From: Butyrivibrio sp.
Lineage (GTDB): Bacteria; Bacillota; Clostridia; Lachnospirales; Lachnospiraceae
DNA: 61,370 nt
NCBI RefSeq assembly: GCF_015056685.1
Contig: NZ_SVFW01000009.1
Location: 29,231-90,600, forward strand
Direction: 5' to 3'
Positions 1-8,813 of the stretch are shown here, one piece after another. The notes beneath the pieces were generated by a model. It was not told the origin of the DNA. It saw only the letters and a program-made list of their open reading frames with translations, and did not search any database. How positions within the stretch are numbered: the stretch's first letter is position 1; the number at the start of each line of letters is the position of its first letter. Position numbers and translations under genes: made by a program.

Positions 1-299
1 CCGTCAGCTTTAAGTGTAACAAGGATAGAAAGGTTGTCGTGAGGTCTGTACATTTTCTCTACGATCTCATAATCAAATCCCTCAACAACTGTAAGTCCCT
101 TGTCATTCATTCCATCATCAAGCATTCTCTGAGCAAGATTTGCCTGAAAAGCTCTGAAGATGTTGCCTGCCCCGAAGTGTACCCACTCAGGCTCAGCTAC
201 TGTCTTCTTTATCATCTCATCTCTATCAAATTTTGGAAGTTCAAAGCCTTTTTCCTTCCAAACTGAATCATTCTTTATACTACTATCACATAATTTCAT
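1..299 (-). CDS. uxuB: D-mannonate oxidoreductase / fructuronate reductase, N-terminal part (truncated by window edge)
   Basis: Reading leftward from the ATG at 299, behind a GAGGAG site, gives an open frame of about 99 residues that runs off the window. It contains WVHFGAGNIFRAF, the N-terminal dinucleotide-binding signature of the mannitol dehydrogenase/UxuB family. These enzymes reduce D-fructuronate to D-mannonate with NADH in glucuronate breakdown. The next upstream gene on the same strand is uxuA, which acts on the product, so an uxuA-uxuB unit is likely. A large palindrome separates the two. Mannitol or tagaturonate dehydrogenase would be alternatives on sequence alone; the uxuA neighbour favours UxuB. 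Confidence 0.85.
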   Translation of the reverse strand, partial: MKLCDSSIKNDSVWKEKGFELPKFDRDEMIKKTVAEPEWVHFGAGNIFRAFQANLAQRMLDDGMNDKGLTVVEGFDYEIVEKMYRPHDNLSILVTLKAD

Positions 300-365
300 T
301 GTTTTTCTCCTCATTTATAGTATAGTCAGCAACATCAACAATCCATTTTTTCGAAACTGTATATT

Positions 366-510
366 GTCAGTTAATGAACATGCATATGCAGACTTGGCTG
401 CCTTGAAAAACGTCGGTACTTAAGCTGCGTTTTTTGCAGCTTTATGTACCGCTGCGTTTTTCACGGAGTGAGAACGTCAGCCAAGCGCATATACATTTCA
501 TTTAACTGAC
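366..510. repeat. 145-bp nested palindrome between uxuA and uxuB
   Basis: The outer arms 366-400 and 478-510 are imperfect reverse complements (GTCAGTTAATGAA.. against GTCAGTTAAATGAA.., both continuing to TTGGCTG). Inside, CCTTGAAAAACG near 401 pairs with CCGTGAAAAACG read from the other strand, and the centre is AAGCTGC-GTTTTTT-GCAGCTT. The result is three stacked stems. It could be an mRNA processing or attenuation hairpin, or a remnant of a small mobile repeat. No gene is visible here. Confidence 0.75.
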
Positions 511-518
511 TAACTGCG

Positions 519-1595
519 TCAAACTCCTCGTTGATGACTCTTCTCAATTGCTTCCCAAAGGCCGTTTATGTATGTTGCGCCAAGTGCTCTGTCGTATAAG
601 CCGTAACCAGGCATTGCAACCTCACCCCAGATCATTCTTCCGTGGTCAGGACGGATAGGTCCGTCAAAGCCAGTCTCATAAAGTGCCTTAACTATCTCAT
701 ACATATCAAATGTTCCGTCTGATGAAAGATGAGCTGCTTCCTCGAAGTTTGTAGGAGAAATAAACTTAAGGTTACGAACATGTGCAAAATGGATTCTTCC
801 CTCTAAAGCTCTGATCATGTGTGGAAGATCGTTCTCAAGGCTTGTGCCGTAAGAACCTGAGCAGAATGTAACACCATTGTGTACATCATCTACAGCCTTC
901 ATGAGCTTTAAAATATTCTTTTCATTGTTGATGATTCTTGGAAGTCCGAATACTGACCAGGCTGGATCATCTGGATGAATAGCCATCTTAATGTCGTATT
1001 TATTACATACAGGCATGATAGCCTTAAGGAAATAAACGATGTTCTCAAAGAGCTTATCCTCATCGATTCCCTTGTAAAGCTCAAAGAGTTCTTTTACCTT
1101 AGCCATTCTTTCAGGTTCCCAGCCAGGCATAACTGTGCCGTTCATCTCACCTGAAATTGATTCAAACATCTTCTCAGGATCAATTGCATCAACTGCTTCC
1201 TGTGTATAAGCAAGAACTGTTGAGCCATCTGCTCTCTTTCTTGCAAGTTCTGTTCTTGTCCAGTCAAATACAGGCATGAAGTTGTAACATACCATGTGGA
1301 TATCTTCTTTACCAAGATTCTCAAGTGTCTTGATGTAGTTATCGATATGCTTGTCTCTGTCTGCTGTTGCAGCTTTGATCGCATCAGATACGTTTACTGA
1401 CTCGATTCCGGCAATCTTAAGTCCACCGGCCTCAACTTCATTTTTAAGAGCCTTGATCTCATCCTGCTCCCAGAGCTCTCCTGCCTGCTTATTATAAAGA
1501 GTTGTGATAACTCCATGTACTCCAGGGATCTGTCTGATCTGCCAGAGCTTAACAGTATCATAATCTGTGCCATACCAGCGAAGTGTCATCTCCAT
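519..1595 (-). CDS. uxuA: Mannonate dehydratase
   Basis: A 358-residue cytoplasmic TIM-barrel enzyme that dehydrates D-mannonate to 2-keto-3-deoxygluconate in hexuronate catabolism. The start MEMTLRWYG.D.D.V.LWQIRQIPGVHGVITTLY is the UxuA family opening. Metal-site segments MAIHPDDP (about residue 204), FCSGSYGT (about 244) and HFAHVRN (about 270) are all present, as is PIRPDHGRMIWGE near the C terminus. Length matches the family (350-400). The start follows a GGAGGA site. It is divergent from an AraC regulator at 1774, which is the obvious candidate activator, and uxuB lies downstream on the same strand. Confidence 0.96.
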   Translation of the reverse strand: MEMTLRWYGTDYDTVKLWQIRQIPGVHGVITTLYNKQAGELWEQDEIKALKNEVEAGGLKIAGIESVNVSDAIKAATADRDKHIDNYIKTLENLGKEDIHMVCYNFMPVFDWTRTELARKRADGSTVLAYTQEAVDAIDPEKMFESISGEMNGTVMPGWEPERMAKVKELFELYKGIDEDKLFENIVYFLKAIMPVCNKYDIKMAIHPDDPAWSVFGLPRIINNEKNILKLMKAVDDVHNGVTFCSGSYGTSLENDLPHMIRALEGRIHFAHVRNLKFISPTNFEEAAHLSSDGTFDMYEIVKALYETGFDGPIRPDHGRMIWGEVAMPGYGLYDRALGATYINGLWEAIEKSHQRGV

Positions 1596-1739
1596 ATTCT
1601 TTTCCTCCTATGGTGTATATCTAATATCCAATTTGTTCACAGGCGATGTCTGATTTATTATCACCTGAATTGACTTTCTTGATATATACACAATACTTTC
1701 ATTTAAGAAAAAAAAGAATAGAATAACTTGTTTCCTATA

Positions 1740-1767
1740 TTGCAAAAATTGTTATCCATGTTATTAT
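1740..1767 (+). promoter_or_regulatory. Promoter for the AraC gene, positioned for a leaderless transcript
   Basis: TTGCAA (1740-1745), a 16-bp spacer and TATTAT (1762-1767) form a credible -35/-10 pair. The ATG follows at 1774, six bases after the -10 element, so transcription would start at or next to the start codon. No Shine-Dalgarno sequence precedes that ATG. The rest of the 1596-1773 divergent spacer must also hold the uxuA promoter, which I could not place. Confidence 0.5.
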
Positions 1768-1773
1768 GTACCT

Positions 1774-2688
1774 ATGAAAAATAAACTCAGATCATCATTT
1801 AATTCAAGACAGTATATGATTTCCTCTGATTTTGAGGTGTTCTATTATCTGGACAGGGACTTTAAAACACTGAATCCCCATGCCCATGATTACTATGAGT
1901 TTTATCTTTTCCTGGACGGTGATGTCACCATGGAGATATTTAGAACTGATGGAGAGAAAGAGCACATCGATATGTACCCAGGGGATTTAATGGTCGTGCC
2001 ACCGGGAATATCACATCACGCCATTATGCACACGTCAGACAAGGACTACAAGCGTTTTGTCTTTTGGATCAGCAAGGATTGCTGCAATTCCCTGATGCAG
2101 GAATCAGTTGATTATATGTACCTCATCCAAAAAGCTGAGGCTTTCCACAAGTATATTTATCACCTGGCTCCGGCCTCTTTTCACCTTGTTGAGTCCAAAT
2201 TTTTGAGGCTTTTAGAGGAAAAATCCAGCGACAGATACGGAAGCGGCGCCATGAGCCATCTGTGCCTCTGCGACCTGATCCTTACTATCAACAGAATTGT
2301 ATACGATGACGATCATATCCAGAGTGGCAATGATGAACTGGCTCTTTTCCAGAATATCCTTTCATACGTTGAGAGTAATCTTGAGGATACCCTTTCACTT
2401 GATGATATTGCAGGACAGTTTTTTGTAAGCAAGTACTACGTTGCCCATTTATTCAAGGACACTCTTGGAATTTCACTTCATCAGTACATAATAAAAAAGC
2501 GTCTGGCAGAATGCCGAAACGCTATAATAAGCGGTGCCAGTATCACCGGCACCTATGAGAAATTCGGTTTTAGGGACTACTCCAGCTTTTTTAAGGCTTT
2601 TAAAAAGGAATATGGAATGTCGCCCAAGGAGTATCAGAATCTGTCAGCCCTCGACATAACTTCTTTCCATGAAGGTGAAAAGACATAA
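1774..2688 (+). CDS. AraC family transcriptional regulator (probable hexuronate regulator)
   Basis: A 304-residue regulator with an N-terminal cupin-type ligand-binding domain (HAHDYYEFYLFLDGDV, then PGDLMVVPPGISHHA) and a C-terminal double helix-turn-helix (about residues 205-295: LDDIAGQFFVSKYYVAHLFKDTLG and a second helix pair ending in YGMSPKEYQ). It is divergent from uxuA with a 178-bp spacer, which suggests control of uxuAB by a hexuronate. No ribosome binding site is visible before the ATG. The last 55 bp overlap the 3' end of the convergent MATE gene. Confidence 0.9.
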   Translation: MKNKLRSSFNSRQYMISSDFEVFYYLDRDFKTLNPHAHDYYEFYLFLDGDVTMEIFRTDGEKEHIDMYPGDLMVVPPGISHHAIMHTSDKDYKRFVFWISKDCCNSLMQESVDYMYLIQKAEAFHKYIYHLAPASFHLVESKFLRLLEEKSSDRYGSGAMSHLCLCDLILTINRIVYDDDHIQSGNDELALFQNILSYVESNLEDTLSLDDIAGQFFVSKYYVAHLFKDTLGISLHQYIIKKRLAECRNAIISGASITGTYEKFGFRDYSSFFKAFKKEYGMSPKEYQNLSALDITSFHEGEKT

Positions 2689-4010
2689 TACCCTATCATG
2701 CACAGCATTCCAAAAAGGAAAGAAATTGGGAAGCAGACCATAATATATGTTCCGTCGAAATACCTGTTTATCAGATAAGCGCTGGGAATTCTCACTGCCC
2801 ATAACATCATAAGGTTAATGAGGGTTGTATATCTGACATATCCAAGTCCGTTTACAATATTGGAAATGCAGTTAAATACGGCATAGCACCACTGGGACAG
2901 CAGTATCACCACAACGTATCTTCCCGCATACAAAAGAACCATCTCATCCTGTGAAAAGAATCTTAAGATAGGCATTCTGAACGAAATCGCCATAAGTCCG
3001 AAGGAAAGCGTCAAAAGTCCTGAAACAGCAGGAATCTTTATATATCCTTCTCTTAATCTTCTATAATTTGCGGCTCCATAGTTTTGTCCCGCAAATGTGG
3101 ACGCGGCTGACGACATAGCAGTAATGGCTATATTAGTGAGTCCTGTTATCCTTCCTGCCACAGAAGCTCCGGCCATAAACTGCCTCCCCTGCTCATTTAC
3201 CAATATCTGCAGTGCCATATGTCCAAATGAAAACAATGAATTATTAAGACCGATTGGAAGTCCTATTGTAAGAATAGCCTTTAAGTCATGGCTATTAAAA
3301 CTTCTTGGAAAAACAGTAAATTCAAGCTCCTGAAACTTTTTCCTGATATATACTATACTAACGCTCCAGGATAAAAACATGGCTATACTCGTGGCAGCAG
3401 CTGCTCCTGCAACGCCAAATCCAAAACCTGCAACAAAAGCCAGATCAAAAACTATATTGGTAATTCCTGAAACTATCAAAAACCACAGGGATGCTGCACT
3501 ATCGCCAAGTCCTCTAAGGATTCCGGCATTCATGTTATAGCCGATATTTCCCAATGCTCCCAGAAAAACAAGCCTCGTATAGATAAGAGCCTCATCCCAT
3601 ACATCCGCCGGTACATGCATAAACTGCAGGATTGCAGGTGCCAGGATCCATCCAATTATAGCAATGGGTATGCCGCTGAAATAAACAAGTACAATGGCTG
3701 TAGCAGATAAGTCTTTTACCCTGTCCATCCTGCCTGCGCCAATACTCTGGGAGACCAAAATAGATACTCCTGCTCCGATCCCCAGAAAAATACACAGCAA
3801 AACTTCCACTGGCTGTGAGCTTGTCCCAACAGCAGCAAGCGCACTGTCTCCGCAAAAATTACTTACAACAAGGGTATCAACTGTCGTATACATCTGCTGC
3901 AGAATGTTGCCAATTACAATAGGCACGGCAAAAAGAAGCACATTTTTCATTATGCTTCCTGAAGTCATATCTATCTTTGAACTTTTTCTTTTAGATACAG
4001 AATTTGTCAT
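2634..4010 (-). CDS. MATE family efflux transporter
   Basis: A 458-residue polytopic membrane protein with about 12 hydrophobic segments. It starts with IMKNVLLFAVPIVIGNILQQMYTTVDTLVVSNFCGDSALAAVG, the classic MATE TM1-TM2 sequence, and the pattern recurs after the midpoint (LPIGLNNSLFSFGHMALQILVNEQG...), reflecting the two-lobed fold. MATE proteins expel drugs or metabolites by Na+ or H+ antiport. Length is normal. The 3' end overlaps the convergent AraC gene by 55 bp; both reading frames look intact. The substrate cannot be told from sequence. Confidence 0.92.
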   Translation of the reverse strand: MTNSVSKRKSSKIDMTSGSIMKNVLLFAVPIVIGNILQQMYTTVDTLVVSNFCGDSALAAVGTSSQPVEVLLCIFLGIGAGVSILVSQSIGAGRMDRVKDLSATAIVLVYFSGIPIAIIGWILAPAILQFMHVPADVWDEALIYTRLVFLGALGNIGYNMNAGILRGLGDSAASLWFLIVSGITNIVFDLAFVAGFGFGVAGAAAATSIAMFLSWSVSIVYIRKKFQELEFTVFPRSFNSHDLKAILTIGLPIGLNNSLFSFGHMALQILVNEQGRQFMAGASVAGRITGLTNIAITAMSSAASTFAGQNYGAANYRRLREGYIKIPAVSGLLTLSFGLMAISFRMPILRFFSQDEMVLLYAGRYVVVILLSQWCYAVFNCISNIVNGLGYVRYTTLINLMMLWAVRIPSAYLINRYFDGTYIMVCFPISFLFGMLCMIGYYVFSPSWKEVMSRADRF

Positions 4011-4125
4011 ATTAATATCATCGTACTTAAAATAATAATTTTCTTATCTGAAATTTCCGAATTCATTGCAAAAATAATCTTTTTATGTCATATTGGATTG
4101 TATATTGAAACTTAGGAGAATGGCT

Positions 4126-4995
4126 ATGGCTCTTCCACTTCCAAAAGGAAAACAGATAACAGTTGCCTACAGAGAAATCTCATCTGATTACGAAATGCCT
4201 TCAATGGAGGTAGCTTCTGATCACTATTCACTTGGCTTTATGATCAAAGGTGACAGGCGTATATTGACTCCTAAAATGAATTTCACGCTTCATGCAGGTT
4301 ACATAGGAGCCATGCGCCCCTATATATATCACAGAACAATACCTGCTTCTGATTCAGAATATGTCAGCATTCTCATTAAGTTTTCTCCGGATTTTGTGGC
4401 AGACATGACAGATACTCTCGGTCCACAAATTATGGAAAAAATATTCAGATATCCACCAATTTCTTTTTCCGATGGTGACAGAGAAAAAATCTTCTCTTTG
4501 GCAAGAGAAATATATGAGTTGTACAATGAGATTGAAGAACAGGGGCTTGATATGTCTGAAGGCTCAATTTCCAGATACCGCCTCCAGAACCTGTTGACCT
4601 ATATTCTTCTCGAGGTATATGACAAAGGCCATTTTGACAGCAGCAAGGCAACAATCCACGAGAGTGAGCTTACTGAGCCCATCATGGAAGCTGTATATTA
4701 TATAGAAAAAAACTACATGAAGCCTTTGAAGATAGAAGAAGTCGCCCGTATTTCTGGCTACTCTGTCTCATACTTTTCACGTATTTTCGCCAGGCAGCTT
4801 GGATCCGATTTCACAGAATACCTGTGCATCACAAGGCTAAAACATGTACAGAACATGCTGCTGACTACCAATAAGTCTGTGATGGAAATATCCTTAGAAT
4901 GCGGTTTTTCCTATCCGGGTAACATGACCAGCAGCTTCAAAAAAGAATTTGGCATGACACCTCTACATTTCAGAAAACAAAATACAAAACTATAA
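4126..4995 (+). CDS. AraC family transcriptional regulator
   Basis: A 289-residue regulator with an N-terminal sensing domain (SLGFMIKGDRRI..., YIGAMRPYIYHRT) and a C-terminal AraC DNA-binding domain (about 200-285: KIEEVARISGYSVSYFSRIFARQLG, then SLECGFSYPGNMTSSFKKEFGMTPLHFR). I chose the ATG at 4126 because AGGAG at 4114-4118 is correctly spaced for it and too close to the ATG at 4120. It lies 20 bp before an aldose-epimerase-like gene, so it probably regulates a sugar function. It is divergent from the MATE gene. Confidence 0.88.
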   Translation: MALPLPKGKQITVAYREISSDYEMPSMEVASDHYSLGFMIKGDRRILTPKMNFTLHAGYIGAMRPYIYHRTIPASDSEYVSILIKFSPDFVADMTDTLGPQIMEKIFRYPPISFSDGDREKIFSLAREIYELYNEIEEQGLDMSEGSISRYRLQNLLTYILLEVYDKGHFDSSKATIHESELTEPIMEAVYYIEKNYMKPLKIEEVARISGYSVSYFSRIFARQLGSDFTEYLCITRLKHVQNMLLTTNKSVMEISLECGFSYPGNMTSSFKKEFGMTPLHFRKQNTKL

Positions 4996-5015
4996 CCCTA
5001 AGAAAGGTGAAGAAA

Positions 5016-5897
5016 ATGGAATACATTGAAAATGATTTATTAAAGATTGGCATAGCTACTCACGGAGCAGAACTCAGTAGCATTTTCGACAAGAGAAGGA
5101 ACAGAGAAATGCTTTGGCAGGCAGATCCCGCATTCTGGAACAGACATGCACCGGTTCTTTTCCCAATTGTTGGTAATGTAAATAAAGGAGTATTTAAGTA
5201 CAAGGGAAAAGAATATCCAATGTCTTCCCACGGTTTTGCCAGAGATATGGACTTTGAGCTTCTGACAAAAACTGAAAACTCTATCAGTTTCGTCCTCAGA
5301 TCAGATGAGGAAACAAAAAAGAAATACCCTTTTGATTTTGAGCTTGTCATTACTCATGTTCTTGATGGCGATACGATTAAAGTTCAGTGGGAAGTAAAAA
5401 ATCCATCAGACAATGAGCCTCTGTATTACTCAATTGGCGGTCATCCTGCATTTAACTGCCCTATCTACGATAATGAAAAGAGAACTGATTATAAAGTTAA
5501 GTTTTCCAAAAATAGCTTAAAATATTCTCTTATAATCCAGGAAACAAGAGAAGTTGACTTTGAAAATCCAAGCACTCTTGAATTAAAGGATGGATACCTT
5601 GATATCGATGCACATCTTTTTGATAAGGACGCGCTTATTTTCGATGATTACCAGGTAGATGAGATCAGCCTCTGTACTCCTGACGGCAAGCCTTATATTA
5701 CAATGAACTGCAAGGGCTTCCCAAGTTTTGGTCTTTGGTCAAAGGAAAATGTTGAAGCAAGATATGTATGTCTTGAGCCATGGATCGGACGCTGCGACAA
5801 CAAGGGCTTTGATGGTGAGCTTCCTGAGAAATACTGTGAACAGCACCTTGGTCCAAAGCAGTCCAGAAAGACTGAGTACACAATTAAGATAAGTTAA
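5016..5897 (+). CDS. Aldose 1-epimerase family protein (LacX/GalM-like)
   Basis: A 293-residue predicted cytoplasmic enzyme of the galactose mutarotase fold. Key segments are RHAPVLFPIVGNV, SSHGFARD (conserved His), YYSIGGHPAFNCP (second His) and the C-terminal VCLEPWIGRCD with the conserved Glu. GalM-type enzymes interconvert alpha and beta anomers. This sequence belongs to the shorter LacX/YeaD-like branch, whose substrate may be a sugar phosphate. The ATG at 5016 follows AGAAAGG; a GTG at 5007 would overlap that site. It is probably co-transcribed with the AraC gene and is followed by a strong terminator. Confidence 0.88.
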   Translation: MEYIENDLLKIGIATHGAELSSIFDKRRNREMLWQADPAFWNRHAPVLFPIVGNVNKGVFKYKGKEYPMSSHGFARDMDFELLTKTENSISFVLRSDEETKKKYPFDFELVITHVLDGDTIKVQWEVKNPSDNEPLYYSIGGHPAFNCPIYDNEKRTDYKVKFSKNSLKYSLIIQETREVDFENPSTLELKDGYLDIDAHLFDKDALIFDDYQVDEISLCTPDGKPYITMNCKGFPSFGLWSKENVEARYVCLEPWIGRCDNKGFDGELPEKYCEQHLGPKQSRKTEYTIKIS

Positions 5898-5909
5898 TCT
5901 ATATCATAT

Positions 5910-5950
5910 AAAAAAGTCAGAAGACAATTTTCGTGTCTTCTGACTTTTTT
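5910..5950. terminator. Bidirectional rho-independent terminator
   Basis: A perfect stem AAAGTCAGAAGACA / TGTCTTCTGACTTT with a 7-nt loop, A-run before and T-run after. It serves the epimerase gene on the plus strand and the SH3 protein gene on the minus strand. Confidence 0.93.
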
Positions 5951-5976
5951 ATTATCTACTCTTCTAATCTAAAAGA

Positions 5977-7533
5977 TCAATCATCAAGATCAAGGAACTC
6001 AAACTCGAAATCGTCATCATCACCGATAAAGTTCTTTGCTCTGCGACGTGGTGATTCCTCCTGAACATCATCTCTTCTTGAGACTCTGTCTTCTGCCTCT
6101 TCCTGTGCCTGACGGATGCGTCTTGATGCACGTTCCTCAGATCTTCTGTCCGTACGCTCGTCACTATCATCTCTTCTTGAGCGTCTTGCCTGTCTGTCAT
6201 CTTCAGCATTTCTTCTGGCAGCTCTGTCATCTGAATTTCTTTCAGGTCTTACTGTTCTCTCATCATCAGAATTTCTTCTTGATGGTCTGTCAGCCCTTGC
6301 TGCTCTCTCATCTGTAGCTCTTTCATCTCTTGAAGGACGAACTGTTCTTCCTTCGTTTTCTTTTCTTGAAGAGTCTTCTACATTTCTTCTAAATGATCTG
6401 CGAGCAGGTTCTTCGTCCTCGTCACCTCTTGCTCTTCTTCTGGCTACAGGAGCATCCTCATCCTCTTCATCATCTCTTCTTCTCTTATCACTTGATGAAT
6501 AGCGATCATACTCTTCATCTTCGTCTTCATCCTCATAATACAAGGAATCTCTAAGCTTAAGAGCAAGAATGATAAGTGCGATAACAAGTACTGCTATAGC
6601 AATGCCAAGAGCGATGATAACGGTCTTGTATGTGCTGGCCTGCTTTGTAAGAGTTGGTACTGACTCAGCTACTTCTATAAGCTGTTTAACCTGTACTCTC
6701 TGACCTTTCTCATAGTCATAGAGATACCATACATCATCTTCATACTTAAGTTCAAAAGAACCATCGCCTACCTGAGTTGTTGTCTCTTCGGCAGGAGCCT
6801 CTGTCTCAGCAGGAGTTTCTGTAGTTTCTCCCTCGCCGCCTTCAGCGCCTTCAGCGACTTCAGCGTTCTCACCTTCAGCATTTTCTGTTGTTACCTCAGT
6901 TTCAGCAGGTGCAGTCTCTACAATATTTACAAGATCACTTCTTACAAAACCTGTCTTGCCACTGTCTCCATAAGTGATCTGATACCATGTCTTACTATCT
7001 GTGCCTGTTGCCTCACCTGTAATAGTAACTGTATCACCCTTAGTAAGGTTTCCTACCTGATCATAGCCTGTGCCTGCACCTGAACGAACTTTACAGTTAT
7101 CAACTGCTGTAGCACTCTTCTGATCTGTAGCTGTTACTGTTGTTGCAGGAAGTGATGCTGCTGCAGCATTTGTCTGGCTTGTTGTGGATGTAGTTGTTGT
7201 TGTAGCTGTGCTGCTATCTGTTGATCCATTCTTTTTAACAAGATCACTTCTTACATATCCGTACTCACTCTTGTTGACTCTGATCTTGTACCAAACATAG
7301 CCTGAAGCATCTGTTGCTTCATCTACAATTTCAATTGTGTCCCCAATCTTTAAGCTTGAAACCTGGGTTGCTGTAGTACTGGCTGATTCTCTTACCTTTA
7401 CATTATCCTGGCTGACTGTACCTGTTGTTTCAGTATAGGCAAAAGCCTGAAGACCAGTTCCGGCAAAAATAACCACGCAAGCAATCAGTGAAAGTAGTAC
7501 ATTGCCAATTCTCTTTCCCTTATTGTTTTTCAT
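5977..7533 (-). CDS. SH3-domain membrane protein with a long charged C-terminal tail
   Basis: 518 residues: signal peptide (1-32, ending LQAFA), bacterial SH3 domain 1 (about 37-100: VKVRESAS...GYVRSDLVKK), a Ser/Thr-rich linker, SH3 domain 2 (about 145-208: CKVRSGAGTGYDQVG...GFVRSDLVN), a Glu/Thr-rich stretch, one membrane helix (about 305-328) and a tail of about 180 residues made almost wholly of Arg, Asp, Glu and Ser. SH3 domains of this type usually bind the cell wall, so an outside-in topology with an intracellular tail is inferred. The start overlaps the purD stop (ATGA) and its ribosome binding site lies inside purD. Function is unknown. Confidence 0.85.
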   Translation of the reverse strand: MKNNKGKRIGNVLLSLIACVVIFAGTGLQAFAYTETTGTVSQDNVKVRESASTTATQVSSLKIGDTIEIVDEATDASGYVWYKIRVNKSEYGYVRSDLVKKNGSTDSSTATTTTTSTTSQTNAAAASLPATTVTATDQKSATAVDNCKVRSGAGTGYDQVGNLTKGDTVTITGEATGTDSKTWYQITYGDSGKTGFVRSDLVNIVETAPAETEVTTENAEGENAEVAEGAEGGEGETTETPAETEAPAEETTTQVGDGSFELKYEDDVWYLYDYEKGQRVQVKQLIEVAESVPTLTKQASTYKTVIIALGIAIAVLVIALIILALKLRDSLYYEDEDEDEEYDRYSSSDKRRRDDEEDEDAPVARRRARGDEDEEPARRSFRRNVEDSSRKENEGRTVRPSRDERATDERAARADRPSRRNSDDERTVRPERNSDDRAARRNAEDDRQARRSRRDDSDERTDRRSEERASRRIRQAQEEAEDRVSRRDDVQEESPRRRAKNFIGDDDDFEFEFLDLDD

Positions 7534-8813
7534 TTTACCTCCTTCGCGTCATCGATAGCCTTTCCAATATCATGACGCATATACTTGTTTTCAAAGCTAA
7601 CCCATTCTGTAGCCTCATAAGCCTTTTTACGGGCCTCTGCAAGTGTATCGCCCTTAGCTGTTATGCCAAGAACTCTTCCACCATTTGTGACTATCCCCTC
7701 TGAAGTAGCTTTGGTTCCTGCATGGAAGCAGTAGTAGCCTTCTTTACCCTTGAAATTCTCAAGGCCGGTGATAAGCTTTCCTTTCTCATAGCTGACAGGA
7801 TAACCTTCGCTTGCAAGGACAACACATACTGCAGCTTTATCCTCAAATTCAAGGTCTGTTTCAGAAAGTTTACCATCAATACATGCATTAAACACATCTA
7901 TTATATCAGTTTTAAGTCTTGGAAGCACCACCTGAGCTTCAGGGTCTCCAAATCTTGCATTGTACTCCAAAACCTTTGGGCCATCCTCTGTAAGCATAAG
8001 GCCAAAGAAAATAACTCCCTTGAACTCTCTTCCTTCGCTGGCCATAGCCTCTACAGTCTTGCCATAGATATGCTCACGGCAAAATTTATCAACCTCTTCT
8101 GTATAGAAAGGACTAGGAGAAAAATTGCCCATTCCACCGGTATTTAAACCTGTATCGCCATCTCCTGCTCTCTTATGATCCTGCGCAGATGACATAAGCT
8201 TATAAGTCTTTCCATCAACAAATGAAAGGACTGATACCTCTCTTCCTGTCATGAATTCTTCGATAACCATGTGATTTCCGGCATCTCCGAATTTCTTATC
8301 CTGCATGATCTCTTTTACGCCAGCCTCTGCCTCTTCATAATTCTGGCAGATAAGAACTCCCTTTCCGAGTGCAAGGCCATCAGCTTTAAGAACAATAGGA
8401 AACTTCGCATTCTTAAGATACTCAATAGCTTTTTGAGGGTCGTCAAAAGTCTCATATGCAGCAGTAGGGATACCATACTTCTTCATAAGGTCTTTTGAAA
8501 AAGCCTTACTTCCCTCAAGGATAGCTGCGTTCTTCCTTGGTCCAAATACTCTTAAGCCTGCTGCCTCAAAAGCATCAACAATACCGCCAACCAAAGGATC
8601 ATCCATACCGATAACAGTAAGATCGATCTCTTTTTCCTTAGCAAAAGCTACAAGCTTGTCAAACTCCATTGGAGTGATAGAAACGCACTCTGCGAGCTCC
8701 GCAATACCGCCATTTCCAGGCGCACAATAAATCTTATCAACCTGAGAGCTTCTTGAAACAGCTTCTGCTATAGCGTGCTCTCTTCCGCCTCCACCAACAA
8801 TCAAAACCTTCAT
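7530..8813 (-). CDS. purD: Phosphoribosylamine-glycine ligase (GAR synthetase)
   Basis: A 427-residue cytoplasmic ATP-grasp enzyme joining phosphoribosylamine and glycine to form GAR, step 2 of purine synthesis. It starts MKVLIVGGGGREHAIA (family hallmark), has the ATP-grasp segment FPIVLKADGLALGKGV, and the catalytic/metal region GVIFFGLMLTEDGPKVLEYNARFGDPEAQVVLPRL. Full length. It overlaps purN upstream and the SH3 gene downstream by 4 bp each, so translation is coupled. Confidence 0.98.
   Translation of the reverse strand: MKVLIVGGGGREHAIAEAVSRSSQVDKIYCAPGNGGIAELAECVSITPMEFDKLVAFAKEKEIDLTVIGMDDPLVGGIVDAFEAAGLRVFGPRKNAAILEGSKAFSKDLMKKYGIPTAAYETFDDPQKAIEYLKNAKFPIVLKADGLALGKGVLICQNYEEAEAGVKEIMQDKKFGDAGNHMVIEEFMTGREVSVLSFVDGKTYKLMSSAQDHKRAGDGDTGLNTGGMGNFSPSPFYTEEVDKFCREHIYGKTVEAMASEGREFKGVIFFGLMLTEDGPKVLEYNARFGDPEAQVVLPRLKTDIIDVFNACIDGKLSETDLEFEDKAAVCVVLASEGYPVSYEKGKLITGLENFKGKEGYYCFHAGTKATSEGIVTNGGRVLGITAKGDTLAEARKKAYEATEWVSFENKYMRHDIGKAIDDAKEVK

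Noticed and set aside
6116..6502. A 128-codon plus-strand frame opposite the SH3 protein tail
   Set aside because: It is a by-product of the biased Arg/Asp/Glu codons of the real gene and gives a Ser/Leu-only sequence.
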